Positions 55,136-63,971 of a stretch of 64,000 nt of DNA are shown here, one piece after another (the stretch's first letter is position 1; each line of letters opens with the position of its first letter). Below the pieces are notes generated by a model. The model was not told where the DNA came from and did not search any database. It saw only the letters and a program-made list of their open reading frames with translations. A program made the position numbers and the translations under genes. This stretch comes from Bacillus sp. USDA818B3_A (GTDB taxonomy: Bacteria; Bacillota; Bacilli; Bacillales; Cytobacillaceae), in the NCBI RefSeq assembly GCF_009928415.1, contig NZ_JAABNN010000008.1, positions 1 to 64,000 of the forward strand, read 5' to 3'.

Positions 55136-56824
55136 TTATTTGGCAGCACTCGCTGCCTTTATTTTCTTTAATGCCCCTGGATCAATTCCTTCGAGGGAAG
55201 CAGCTGCCTGCTCTAATGCCTCTTGATACTCATAATGTCTAAATGCATCCTCGGCTTTTGCCAAGCCTTGGGCAACTGAAGGATAATGACTGCGGTAACG
55301 ATTTCCATACTGAATGGCTCTTTCAGCTAGTGTAACATTCTCAATCAACTCATGAGTAGAGTTTACCAGCTTTTCAACCGTTAAAACGGCAACTTCAAGA
55401 TATTGGTTGAGCGCGGAGACATTAAGCGGCTTTTCTTCAAGCTGATAACGAACATTTTGAATGCTATCGTTTGTATCCTCAAATAAGAATTGGTAATCAG
55501 CCGGGACACCAGGAATATTGTTTTTCTTTACAATCCTGAGCGCCTCCCCCACTTTTTTAGTTAACTCTTTAACGGTCTCTCTTGCCTCGATTTCATCTTT
55601 CCGTAGGGCTTGAAGTTTTTGGGCAAAAACCTGCTGGCCTTCTCTAATCATGTGGAGCTGCTCTTGTATCGTATTTAATTCATCTTGAAGGACGCTTTGG
55701 GCTGTTCCATTCATTTTTAATTTTTCAACTAATATTTCATAGTGCTTATATACCGTAGAAAGTTCTTTCTCGAGCTGTCTCTGAGTCTCGAAGTCACTGT
55801 CTAATAATTGATAGGTTTGCTGCATGGCTGACACTTCATTGGATAGTTCCTTGTTCTCCTTTTGTGCGGCCGCCATGAGTTCATAGGCTGCTTTTTCATT
55901 TTTAATGACAAAGTGCTTGGCGTGAACTTCTTTTTCTAATAGATCAAATAAAACGTCAATTCGATCCTTTATTTCTTTCATTCCTTCTTCTGCCTGCTCA
56001 ATTTCAGTTTTTTCAATCAAATCAAGAATTTCAGCAAGCTTTTCTTCCAGACGCGCAACTTCTTTTTCCACATTGATATGGTCTAAATAGTAATCCTGCC
56101 CGATCATTTCACGGTGTCCTTCTAAACAATCAGCTAACAAGTTTGGAAGCAATGACTGACATTCAATTAACATCTGGGGGATTAGCTCCATATGGTGTTT
56201 GATTGTTCTAAGCTGATTATGTATTTGTAAGACAATTTCCCGAGCTTCTAAATAATTCCCGAGTTCCGTTTTCTCATCAAATTCCTTGAACTTTAATGCT
56301 ACCTCATTCAGGAGACCTTCTAAATGTTTTTCCGAATGGCCAAAACTATGCCGACGGGCAAGAAGCATTTTTTTTGCTTCCCGGTACATTTCTTTTGACT
56401 CTTCAATTTCTACCCGATTCTTTACTTCACTGCCGACTAGCTCATGCAGTTCTTCTACGATCTTATTGATTTGACTTTCCGTTTCCTGCAATTTTGACTG
56501 AATAGAGATTTGTACCTCTTTCGCTTTTCTAAAGCGGTACCGGTCAATATATTCTTCCGCTTCAAAAAGCATTTCTTCTAAATCTGGAAGCTTTACAGTC
56601 ACCACGTCATCCCATTGATTCCGCCAGCCTTCAAAGAGCTCCTCTGTCTGACCTGTCATATTTAACTGCTTTACCTTCGACATTTCATCAGGTATTGGCC
56701 GATTTAGCAAGTCAATTTTCCATGCTTCGAGCCGGTCCATTTCTTTAAAGTACTTTCTTTTTATTAGGTATCCCCATACAAATAAGGCTAGTAAAAGGAT
56801 GAAAAATCCAATGAAATACTTCAC
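55136..56824 (-). CDS. ezrA: Septation ring formation regulator EzrA
   Basis: Membrane-anchored negative regulator of FtsZ ring assembly that also joins the divisome. 562 residues: one N-terminal membrane segment (YFIGFFILLLALFVWGYLI, residues 3-21), then a long chain of coiled-coil repeats of the spectrin-like type with many Glu/Lys heptads. GLNEV-, YLEAREIVLQIHNQL- and NVSALNQYLEVAVLTVEKL-type segments are typical. Length 562 matches B. subtilis. Single-gene unit. Confidence 0.96.
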   Translation of the reverse strand: MKYFIGFFILLLALFVWGYLIKRKYFKEMDRLEAWKIDLLNRPIPDEMSKVKQLNMTGQTEELFEGWRNQWDDVVTVKLPDLEEMLFEAEEYIDRYRFRKAKEVQISIQSKLQETESQINKIVEELHELVGSEVKNRVEIEESKEMYREAKKMLLARRHSFGHSEKHLEGLLNEVALKFKEFDEKTELGNYLEAREIVLQIHNQLRTIKHHMELIPQMLIECQSLLPNLLADCLEGHREMIGQDYYLDHINVEKEVARLEEKLAEILDLIEKTEIEQAEEGMKEIKDRIDVLFDLLEKEVHAKHFVIKNEKAAYELMAAAQKENKELSNEVSAMQQTYQLLDSDFETQRQLEKELSTVYKHYEILVEKLKMNGTAQSVLQDELNTIQEQLHMIREGQQVFAQKLQALRKDEIEARETVKELTKKVGEALRIVKKNNIPGVPADYQFLFEDTNDSIQNVRYQLEEKPLNVSALNQYLEVAVLTVEKLVNSTHELIENVTLAERAIQYGNRYRSHYPSVAQGLAKAEDAFRHYEYQEALEQAAASLEGIDPGALKKIKAASAAK

Positions 56825-56998
56825 AAGTAAAGCCTCCTATTTCAAACAACATTGATTCAAATTTTACACTAATCGATCATATATTAAAAAATTTATTTAT
56901 TATTGTCATTCAATGCTATTATGATACCATGTTAACGACATTTTTTGACTATTAATTTCAATTTTTTTGTAAAATAGAAAAAAAAATAGCGATAACCG

Positions 56999-57631
56999 CT
57001 ATTTAACTACTGCCCCTTTGATAACAGGGCCATCAAAGCATAAGGTTTTATCGATCCAAGCGTAAAGATCTTTTAAATATTTTTGTTCAAAAAATGGTTC
57101 ATTAGGAAAAATATATAAAACCTCTCTCATATATTGCGTATTCATAAAGGGCATCATTAATAAACTCTTCAATTGAATTATAAGATAAGGTATTGAATGC
57201 GGACGGAATTCCTGCCATTCAAATCCTCTTTCAAATATCTTTTGCAAATAATATTTTTCTTTTATCGAATAGGTTGACATGATTTCCCTGACTACTTGGG
57301 AATCCATAGACATTTCCCGATAGACAAAACTAGCTAGTTGACTATTTTCACATTGGTAATGAAGTAAATCAGCAACGATCTTCTTCAAACATTCTTTTGC
57401 CCCACGGTCGATGGAGAGATACGCTTCTTCGATTTTGCTTATATACTGTTCAAAAAAATGCAAGAAGCAATATTCCAAGAGGCCGGGTTTATTATCAAAG
57501 TAGTATGCAATCGTAGCAGTGTTCACTTTTGCTAAATTGGCAATATCCCTAATCGATGTCCCTGAATACCCATTTGAATTAAATAATGAGATGGCAGCCT
57601 TAACAATTGCTTCCTTTGCACTTTTCTTCAT
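56999..57631 (-). CDS. refZ: TetR-family regulator RefZ (YttP)
   Basis: 210 residues: TetR helix-turn-helix at 1-50 (ISLFNSNGYSGTSIRDIANLAKVNTATIAYYFDNKPGLLEYCF) and a helical C-terminal domain. In B. subtilis RefZ sits between ezrA and ytsP, is induced at sporulation and modulates FtsZ positioning and chromosome capture through sites near the origin. The identical neighbourhood supports the name. Its DNA-binding sites were not located here. Confidence 0.88.
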   Translation of the reverse strand: MKKSAKEAIVKAAISLFNSNGYSGTSIRDIANLAKVNTATIAYYFDNKPGLLEYCFLHFFEQYISKIEEAYLSIDRGAKECLKKIVADLLHYQCENSQLASFVYREMSMDSQVVREIMSTYSIKEKYYLQKIFERGFEWQEFRPHSIPYLIIQLKSLLMMPFMNTQYMREVLYIFPNEPFFEQKYLKDLYAWIDKTLCFDGPVIKGAVVK

Positions 57632-57777
57632 GTATACTCCTCCTTAAGGGATCCCCTACATAAAGATTTCTGTATAATTGTGGCTATTCCTTTTTGAAAA
57701 TGTCGACAAAGTCTGCTCATTTTCTTCTATTTTTGATAAAATAATAATGAATTCTTAAGAGAAAAAGGTGAAATATC

Positions 57778-58260
57778 TTGTTTAACGTCGAAATGTATAA
57801 GGGAAGTCGTGAAGAAAATTATGAGCTTGTAAAGAAACAATTACAGGCCTTGCTTCATGATGAAAGTAATCAAATAGCCAATCTCAGCAATACTTCTGCC
57901 CTATTAAACCAATTCCTAGACCGCATTAATTGGGTTGGGTTTTATTTAATGGATACCAATGGAGAACTTGTTCTCGGTCCTTTTCAAGGCTTACCAGCCT
58001 GTGTAAGGATCCCTGTCGGTAAGGGAGTATGTGGAACGTCTGCTTTAAAAAAGGAAACCGTCCGGGTCGACGACGTTTATCAATTTCCAGGCCATATTGC
58101 CTGTGATGCGGCATCACAATCAGAAATTGTCATTCCACTGCTAAAAGATGGAGAATTAATTGGCGTGTTAGACATCGATTCTCCTGAGAAAAATCGCTTT
58201 GATGCGTTTGATCAGGAACAGTTGGAAGAACTTGCTGCAATCTTGATGAAACATCTTTAA
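57778..58260 (+). CDS. ytsP: Free methionine-(R)-sulfoxide reductase (GAF domain)
   Basis: 160-residue single GAF domain. It has the fRMsr signature: Cys75, Cys85 and Cys109 in LPACVRIPVGKGVCGTSA and FPGHIACDAASQSEIV, with the catalytic and resolving cysteines at the positions known in the family. It should reduce free methionine-R-sulfoxide, an oxidative-repair function. TTG 57778 is the start, behind AAGGTG. Same place as ytsP in B. subtilis. Confidence 0.92.
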   Translation: MFNVEMYKGSREENYELVKKQLQALLHDESNQIANLSNTSALLNQFLDRINWVGFYLMDTNGELVLGPFQGLPACVRIPVGKGVCGTSALKKETVRVDDVYQFPGHIACDAASQSEIVIPLLKDGELIGVLDIDSPEKNRFDAFDQEQLEELAAILMKHL

Positions 58261-58271
58261 AACTTTAGATA

Positions 58272-58309
58272 GAAAAGGGCACAGATAATGGATTCTGTGC
58301 CCTTCTTTT
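58272..58309 (+). terminator. ytsP terminator
   Basis: AAAAGGGCACAGA...TCTGTGCCCTTCTTTT stem and T-run. Confidence 0.9.
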
Positions 58310-58329
58310 AATGTTTTTAGCATTCATTC

Positions 58330-59736
58330 TCATTGGGTGACTACCTTATTTTTTCCAGTCTGCTTTGCCCGATATAACGCTTCATCCGCTCTCTTAAATA
58401 AAAGAGAATAGCTATCCTGACTGTCCTTACTCCAGTAAGCAACACCGCAAGATACAGTTATATGTGGATTGGAGTATTCGGCCACCTTGCTTAAAATCCT
58501 CTGGGCAATAACAACTCCCGTTTCTAAAGGTACCCGCGGCAGATAAATGGCAAGCTCTTCCCCGCCCCAGCGCGCACCAATGTCACTCTCTCTAATACTT
58601 CCTTTTATTAGGTTAGCAACTTGAACAAGAATTAAATCGCCAATTTGGTGGCCATATGTATCATTTATTTCTTTAAAATTATCTAAATCAATAAGGATAA
58701 AGGTACCTTCCTCATCTTTAATCATCGATTGCTGAATTTTTTCATCCAAAAACTTTCGGGAGTGGAGTTTTGTCAGGTGATCGGTGATGACTAGTTTTTC
58801 AAGCTCATCTCTTAATAAAGCATTGGTTAGGGCTAATGATGAATGATGGACGAGAGATTGAAGCAGTTTAAACGTCCCAAACGGGAAGAAGTATGGATCT
58901 TGATGCATGATAATTGAAAAACCCTTCAATTTTTGGCCCACGACTACAGGTACAGCCATTATGGAATGAAACGAGTAAGGGTGTTGTTTGGAAAGTTCGA
59001 GATCACCAATAAATATTGGTTCATTACTTTGGTCAAATTTCCCTATAATATAATCAATGTAAACTTGGGCCTCCCGTGTGAAAAAGAAAGATGTCGAGCC
59101 AGGGATTACCTTCGCTCTAAGTTGATTCTTACTAAATAGAAAAAAACCAACCTCCTGGGCCTCAAAAGAATCTATGATTTGATTAGACATATAAGTTAAC
59201 GTTTCTACTAAGGGCTGATTCGAATTTAATTGGTGGGATGTTTGATTGATTAATTGCAAATCAGAAATGGCTTGTTGTGATTGTTGGTATGCTAATGCAT
59301 TTTCAAGGGAACTGCCTGCACAGAGTGAAAATAGCCGTACAAATTCGGCATCCCCAGCTGGAAATTCGGATTTATCTGGAGCAATCACTTGCATAACACC
59401 ATAGACTTCCGACTTCCCTTTAAGAGGGGCATACAGGATGGCATGGGATGGTACATTTGAGCTCTCAAATTGTAATTGGGCTGTTTCATAGGCATGAATA
59501 ACAGCCATATTTTCACTATCGTATTCAAGGTCCATGATTGGCAAGTCACTATGATTGTAACTTGTTAATGATAGAAATAAATGATAAAAATAATTAGGAA
59601 ATACTTCTTTTAGCGCAACAAATATTTCTCCTAATAAAATATCAACATCTAAGGTTGAATGGATTTTTTCAGATATTTGAAATAATTTTTTATAGTTTTC
59701 TACATCCAACAGGAAATCTCCCTTTAGAGAATACAT
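58330..59736 (-). CDS. ytrP: GAF-GAF-GGDEF protein (YtrP-like)
   Basis: About 468 residues: two GAF-like domains (roughly 15-150 and 170-300) and a C-terminal GGDEF domain from about 305 with TDHLTKLHSRKFLDE, LIDLDNFKEINDTYGHQIGD and the active-site form RWGGEELAIYLP. GGEEL is an accepted active variant of GGDEF, so diguanylate cyclase activity is possible. No I-site RxxD was noted before it. No membrane segment, so sensing is cytoplasmic. ATG 59736 has GTGGAG upstream; ATG 59751 is an alternative. A strong AGGAGG in another frame stands just upstream. Confidence 0.88.
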   Translation of the reverse strand: MYSLKGDFLLDVENYKKLFQISEKIHSTLDVDILLGEIFVALKEVFPNYFYHLFLSLTSYNHSDLPIMDLEYDSENMAVIHAYETAQLQFESSNVPSHAILYAPLKGKSEVYGVMQVIAPDKSEFPAGDAEFVRLFSLCAGSSLENALAYQQSQQAISDLQLINQTSHQLNSNQPLVETLTYMSNQIIDSFEAQEVGFFLFSKNQLRAKVIPGSTSFFFTREAQVYIDYIIGKFDQSNEPIFIGDLELSKQHPYSFHSIMAVPVVVGQKLKGFSIIMHQDPYFFPFGTFKLLQSLVHHSSLALTNALLRDELEKLVITDHLTKLHSRKFLDEKIQQSMIKDEEGTFILIDLDNFKEINDTYGHQIGDLILVQVANLIKGSIRESDIGARWGGEELAIYLPRVPLETGVVIAQRILSKVAEYSNPHITVSCGVAYWSKDSQDSYSLLFKRADEALYRAKQTGKNKVVTQ

Positions 59737-59881
59737 ACTCACTCCACCCATTTATAAGTTCCAAATAATAATCACCTCCTAATTATAGTTAATTTAAGGC
59801 GAATATTGGAATATCTTTTTAAATAAATTATTAATTTTTTAACAACTGTTCTAGTTGATTTAAAGCATTTTTAAAATATGC

Positions 59882-59911
59882 TTGACTTTCCATGTATAAA
59901 AATCATATAAT
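59882..59911 (+). promoter_or_regulatory. rpsD promoter (sigma-A)
   Basis: TTGACT (59882-59887), 18-bp spacer, TATAAT (59906-59911). Confidence 0.85.
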
Positions 59912-59917
59912 ACTCCT

Positions 59918-60090
59918 TGTGTAAAATATATGCAGCCTATTGAGCTTACTTTGTTTAGTCTCATTTTGTTCCTCAAACGATCGATTTGATGGTGCATCGT
60001 GTAACCCTCAGCTGCTAGGGCGAAGGTGCATGAAAACAAAATGTCTAGTAAAGCGTCTCATAACGGTTTTTATTTTACCCAAATAAAAAC
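59918..60090 (+). ncRNA. Ribosomal protein S4 leader of rpsD
   Basis: A transcribed leader of about 185 nt precedes rpsD. It contains paired elements such as GGTGCATCGTG...GAAGGTGCATG and the hairpin CCCTCAGCTGCTAGGG, and no coding frame. In B. subtilis S4 binds a structured rpsD leader (pseudoknot) and represses its own translation. The assignment is from position, length and structure; an Rfam model was not run. Confidence 0.7.
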
Positions 60091-60107
60091 ACAAGGAGGA
60101 GTCATTC

Positions 60108-60710
60108 ATGGCTCGTTATACCGGCCCAAGCTGGAAACTATCCCGTCGTCTTGGAATCTCTCTAAGCGGCACAGGTAAAGAATTAGAAAAGCGTCCTTAC
60201 GCTCCTGGACAACATGGTCCAAACCAACGCAAAAAGCTTTCTGAATACGGATTACAATTACAAGAGAAGCAAAAGCTTCGTCATATGTATGGTGTAAATG
60301 AGCGCCAATTCCGTACTCTTTTCGAAAAAGCTGGCAAAATTTCTGGTATCCATGGTGAAAACTTCATGGCTCTACTTGAGTCACGTTTAGATAACGTTGT
60401 TTACCGTTTAGGTCTTGCTCGCACTCGTCGTGCAGCTCGCCAATTAGTAAACCACGGTCATATCCTAGTTAACGGTTCACGCGTAGATATCCCATCTTAC
60501 CGTGTAACTGCAGGACAAACTATCAGCCTACGTGAAAAATCACGTAACCTTGATGTTGTTAAAGAAGCAATCGAAGTTAACAACTTTGTACCTGATTTCT
60601 TAACTTTCGATGCTGACAAATTAGAAGGAACTTTCACTCGCTTACCAGAGCGTTCTGAACTTCCTGCTGAAATTAACGAAGCTCTGATCGTTGAGTTCTA
60701 TTCTCGTTAA
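60108..60710 (+). CDS. rpsD: 30S ribosomal protein S4
   Basis: Primary 16S rRNA-binding protein of the small subunit body. 200 residues: [19 protein letters not shown] at the start, [20 protein letters not shown], and the S4 RNA-binding domain ([43 protein letters not shown]). It lacks the N-terminal zinc-binding cysteines, so it is the C-minus form. Strong ribosome binding site AAGGAGGAG. Expressed alone with its own leader and terminator. Confidence 0.98.
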   Translation: MARYTGPSWKLSRRLGISLSGTGKELEKRPYAPGQHGPNQRKKLSEYGLQLQEKQKLRHMYGVNERQFRTLFEKAGKISGIHGENFMALLESRLDNVVYRLGLARTRRAARQLVNHGHILVNGSRVDIPSYRVTAGQTISLREKSRNLDVVKEAIEVNNFVPDFLTFDADKLEGTFTRLPERSELPAEINEALIVEFYSR

Positions 60711-60735
60711 TTAATTCGCTTATTAAATAGCAATC

Positions 60736-60784
60736 TAAAAAACCCTAGAAACTGCGTTTTATCAACGCTTCTAGGGTTTTTTAT
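60736..60784 (+). terminator. rpsD terminator
   Basis: AAAAAACCCTAGAA...TTCTAGGGTTTTTT with an inner GCGTT/AACGC extension. Confidence 0.9.
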
Positions 60785-60842
60785 TATTTTGCTCCAATCA
60801 AATACAAGTAAATAGTGCAAGATATTTAATTATATTTTATTA

Positions 60843-61382
60843 TTAGAAATCAAAAATTTTAAATGGATAAACGGATATTACGTTTGTTTTCTCAATTATA
60901 TATGAATTCGCTTTGTGAAGATGACCGTGTAAAAAGTATTTTGGTTGCTTGGTTTTGATGTAATAGTTAAAGGCCACAAATCCCCGATGGGCTGCGTCGA
61001 GTTCTTGAGTTTCTTCTGTGGCGGGATTGCTGTGTGCAATAAAAATATCTACTGATTCCAAGTCTTTTACGAATTCGTATACTTCTTCTTCAAAATATAA
61101 AAGGGATTGTTTCCTTTTATAGGCAATTGAACCGTTAAAGCCGGCTATTTTTATACCATTTACTGTAATTATCTTATGATGAGCATAAATGATGTTAGTA
61201 TCTTGATAGTAATCAACAGCGTCATGATTCCCCAAAATTCCTACTATAGGGCAGTTATATTTTTTCTCAATTTCTCTTATTTCATAAAACTTAATATCGC
61301 CCAACAAGATTACCAAATCAGGTGATATATCAGGGTAATTCCGGTAATATCCATGGGTGTCAGAAATAGCAAGTATTTTCAT
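60843..61382 (-). CDS. YfcE/MJ0936-type metallophosphoesterase
   Basis: 179 residues with all calcineurin-like motifs: ISDTHG (8-11), VILLGD, GILGNHD, FIAHSNP and YFLHGHLHKAN. Small stand-alone enzymes of this kind are phosphodiesterases with unknown natural substrates. It is a minus-strand gene convergent with rpsD, where B. subtilis would carry tyrS; this suggests local rearrangement. Start ATG has AGAGAGGAG upstream. Confidence 0.88.
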   Translation of the reverse strand: MKILAISDTHGYYRNYPDISPDLVILLGDIKFYEIREIEKKYNCPIVGILGNHDAVDYYQDTNIIYAHHKIITVNGIKIAGFNGSIAYKRKQSLLYFEEEVYEFVKDLESVDIFIAHSNPATEETQELDAAHRGFVAFNYYIKTKQPKYFLHGHLHKANSYIIEKTNVISVYPFKIFDF

Positions 61383-61596
61383 ATTCTCCTCTCTCCAAGC
61401 ATTTAGATTTTATAAGGACAAAGTTAAATGAGAAGTGTACATGCTTTATCTTGTGAAGCCAAAATGTAAAATGAAAACAGACAAATGTCATATTTCAAGC
61501 GGAAGTTTTAACCTTTTCTTTTTCTATTTGTCCAATTTCATGATTAAGAGAGATCTCTCAATGGAGTCTAGTGAAAATTTGAAAAAAGGTTGATTT

Positions 61597-62550
61597 TTAC
61601 TTTTTTTCGATTTGATCTTTTATTTTTACAGCTACTTCGAGTACTTTATAGGCATCATGGACACCTACCAATGGAGTCTGCCTGGATTGTATGGATTGAA
61701 TAAAATGTTCAATTTCTAAATAAAGTGTTTCTTGGTGAGGGATTATAATTTTTTCTACAATATTTTCAACAGGGTAGGAACAGTTAGCAGTTGGAGAAGG
61801 CTTTGAATTATGGTAAACGTATAACTCCTTTGTTAAAAGATTCGCTTTAAGAAACCTATCCTTCTCCGTTACGTTTATTTCTCTCTTTTTATCTAAAGAA
61901 TAACGGCTTGATAGCAAAGATGCGAAGCACCCGTTTTGAAAGGATATTAGTGCTGAAGCAGCCTCTAATTGTTTACCATCACCAATAAAATAGCCTGCAG
62001 CGTTGACGGTTGATATTTGACTATCTACTAATTTTAAGACGAGGTCGATATCATGGATCATTAAATCAAGGACTACATCTGTTTCAATGTTTCGGTTCGG
62101 TACCCCAAATCTCCTAGCCTCCAAGGAAATCACATTTCCCTTATTCATAAGCTCTGAAAGCTGTTTGAAAGCAGGGTTAAAACGTTCTACATGACCAACT
62201 TGAACTACTACTGACCCTTTATCCACCGCTTTTATTATTTGCTGAGCTTCTTTTAATGAAGACACAAATGGCTTTTCAACTAAGACATGTTTAACTTTCT
62301 GAATCGCTTGCATTGTTAATGAAAAATGATGGGACGTCTGGACGGCTATGATGACAGCATCAACTGTATCGATGAGTTTGCTGAAAGACGAAAAACTTTG
62401 AACGCCAAACGTGCTTGCTATCTTTTCACTTCTTTTCTGTTCAATATCAAATACCCCGATAAAGTCTGCATTTTTCATCATTTGTAGGACCTTACAATGA
62501 TTTACTCCCATACTTCCCACGCCCGCAACCCCTATTTTAATTGGTGGCAT
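61597..62550 (-). CDS. Gfo/Idh/MocA family oxidoreductase (probable nucleotide-sugar dehydrogenase)
   Basis: 317 residues from MPPIKIGVAGVGSMGVNH (NAD(P) fold, residues 5-16). The catalytic-site signature is VEKPFVSSLKEAQQI with Lys and Pro of the EKP motif, followed by VQVGHVERFNPAFKQL and LDLMIHDIDLVLKLV. This set is typical of WlbA/WbpB-like enzymes that oxidise C3 of UDP-GlcNAc-derived sugars. It begins inside the end of the aminotransferase gene (19-bp overlap), and the two would make a 3-amino sugar. I use ATG 62550 rather than the earlier open-frame start. Confidence 0.88.
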   Translation of the reverse strand: MPPIKIGVAGVGSMGVNHCKVLQMMKNADFIGVFDIEQKRSEKIASTFGVQSFSSFSKLIDTVDAVIIAVQTSHHFSLTMQAIQKVKHVLVEKPFVSSLKEAQQIIKAVDKGSVVVQVGHVERFNPAFKQLSELMNKGNVISLEARRFGVPNRNIETDVVLDLMIHDIDLVLKLVDSQISTVNAAGYFIGDGKQLEAASALISFQNGCFASLLSSRYSLDKKREINVTEKDRFLKANLLTKELYVYHNSKPSPTANCSYPVENIVEKIIIPHQETLYLEIEHFIQSIQSRQTPLVGVHDAYKVLEVAVKIKDQIEKK

Positions 62551-63650
62551 GGCTGATCTCCAAAGTATTCCTTTATTGCTGCAATAATATAGTCTTGTTG
62601 CTTTTGGGTCATCATTGGATTTATTGGTAAAGCCAAAATTCTTTTGGTGCATCTTTCCGAAACAGGAAAATGACCATTTTTATATCCAAGATGAGAAAAA
62701 GCTTTTTGGAGATGGAGTGGTATGGGGTAATAGATGCCTGTTGCAATTTCTTTTTGTTTAAGAAAATGGGCTAATTGGTCTTGTTGATTGGTCTCTATGC
62801 AATATTGATGAAAAACATGTTCCCTTTCATCTGCCTCTACAGGGACTTGAACAGTTTCCGCCAATTTTAAAGAATATTCTCCCGCCAATTCTTTTCGTCG
62901 ATTATTCCACTCGTCTAACCGTTTGAATTTCACACTAAGAATCGCAGCTTGTATTTCATCTAATCGACTATTTAATCCAATATGTGTATGGACATACCGC
63001 TCTGAACTACCATGGTTCCTCAGTAATTTAAGTTTTCTATATAAATCACCATTGTTTGTTACAATCATTCCTCCATCACCGTATGCACCTAAATTTTTAG
63101 ATGGGAAGAAAGAAAAACAACCAAAATCTCCGAATGAACCAATTTTTTTCCCTCGATAGGAAGCTCCAATGGATTGACAGGCATCCTCTATAACACGAAG
63201 GTTATGCTTACGAGAAATGGCCAAAATAGTATCCATATCCGCCGGCTGACCAAATAAATGTACCACCATAATAGCTTTCGTTTTTTCTGTAATTACACTT
63301 TCAATCAAATCGGGATTCATGTTATACGTTTTTGGATCAATATCGACAAACACCGGTGTGGCCCCCACCCTTGCAATTACTTCTGCAGTCGAAAAAAAAG
63401 TAAAGGGAGTTGTAATCACTTCATCTCCGCTTCCGATATTTAAGGCTTCCAAACATAATAGTAGTGCGTCCGTACCATTTGCCACTCCCAATCCGTGTGC
63501 TACACCTATATATTGAGAAATTTCCTTTTCCAATTTTCCTCCATTCGGACCTAAAATAAAACAGCTGCTTTCTAATACTTCCTGGATTACTTGGTTCAAT
63601 TCATTTTTTAATGTTTCATATTCAGTTTTTAAATCAACAAGAGGAATCAT
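62532..63650 (-). CDS. DegT/DnrJ/EryC1 family sugar aminotransferase
   Basis: PLP-dependent transfer of an amino group to a keto-sugar nucleotide. 372 residues: MIPLVDLKTEYETLKNEL, GVANGTDALLLCLEAL, TTPFTFFSTAEVIARVGATPVFVDID, VIEDACQSIGASYRGKKIGSFGDFGCFSFFPSKNLGAYGDGG with the PLP lysine, and GLNSRLDEIQAAIL. Closest in pattern to WlbC/WbpE enzymes that make 3-amino sugars. It lies between the collagen-like gene and the oxidoreductase, all in one direction, and may supply sugars for spore-surface glycosylation. Confidence 0.92.
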   Translation of the reverse strand: MIPLVDLKTEYETLKNELNQVIQEVLESSCFILGPNGGKLEKEISQYIGVAHGLGVANGTDALLLCLEALNIGSGDEVITTPFTFFSTAEVIARVGATPVFVDIDPKTYNMNPDLIESVITEKTKAIMVVHLFGQPADMDTILAISRKHNLRVIEDACQSIGASYRGKKIGSFGDFGCFSFFPSKNLGAYGDGGMIVTNNGDLYRKLKLLRNHGSSERYVHTHIGLNSRLDEIQAAILSVKFKRLDEWNNRRKELAGEYSLKLAETVQVPVEADEREHVFHQYCIETNQQDQLAHFLKQKEIATGIYYPIPLHLQKAFSHLGYKNGHFPVSERCTKRILALPINPMMTQKQQDYIIAAIKEYFGDQPCHQLK

Positions 63651-63733
63651 TCTCTCTCACCTCTATATGCTATTAATCTTTGATAAAGGAGCTATCGTCT
63701 ATTAAACTTTAGATCTCGTTTGTGAAAGTTTGT

Positions 63734-63895
63734 TTAATAATCCGCATCAGATGGAGGTGGAGATTCAGGCGGTTTTGGACCTTTGGGACCTTTTGGGCCT
63801 TTTGGGCTTTTTGGACCCTTTGGACCCTTTGGACCCTTTGTACCCTTTGGACCTTTTGGTTCTCCTGACATTGCAGAATTATGATTTTTAGTCAT
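63734..63895 (-). CDS. Short collagen-like (Gly-Pro-Lys) protein
   Basis: 53 residues: a 10-residue lead (MTKNHNSAMS), then a tract from residue 11 to 41 made of GPK triplets with a few variants (EPK, GTK, SPK), and an acidic end PESPPPSDADY. About ten Gly-X-Y units have Pro in X and Lys in Y almost throughout. GAGAGGT stands seven bases before the ATG. No signal peptide. Collagen-like tracts in Bacillaceae are usually exosporium or spore-surface proteins such as BclA, often glycosylated. This one is very short and Lys-rich. It precedes two sugar-modifying genes. Function unknown. Confidence 0.85.
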   Translation of the reverse strand: MTKNHNSAMSGEPKGPKGTKGPKGPKGPKSPKGPKGPKGPKPPESPPPSDADY

Positions 63896-63941
63896 TTTTT
63901 ATTACCTCTCTTCGATGGAATTACTTATATACCATATTTCT

Positions 63942-63971
63942 TAGTAATATGTACTTAAACTCACTTTGGTG
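63942..63971 (-). promoter_or_regulatory. Possible sigma-K promoter of the collagen-like gene
   Basis: Minus strand CACC (63968-63971), 16-bp spacer, CATATTACTA (63942-63951). This resembles sigma-K promoters (AC at -35, CATANNNTA at -10) with one shift in the -10. It would give late mother-cell expression. Confidence 0.4.

Noticed and set aside
61543..61560. GAGAGATCTCTC palindrome as a regulator site
   Set aside because: It is a simple short palindrome in an AT-rich gap with no second copy or associated regulator.
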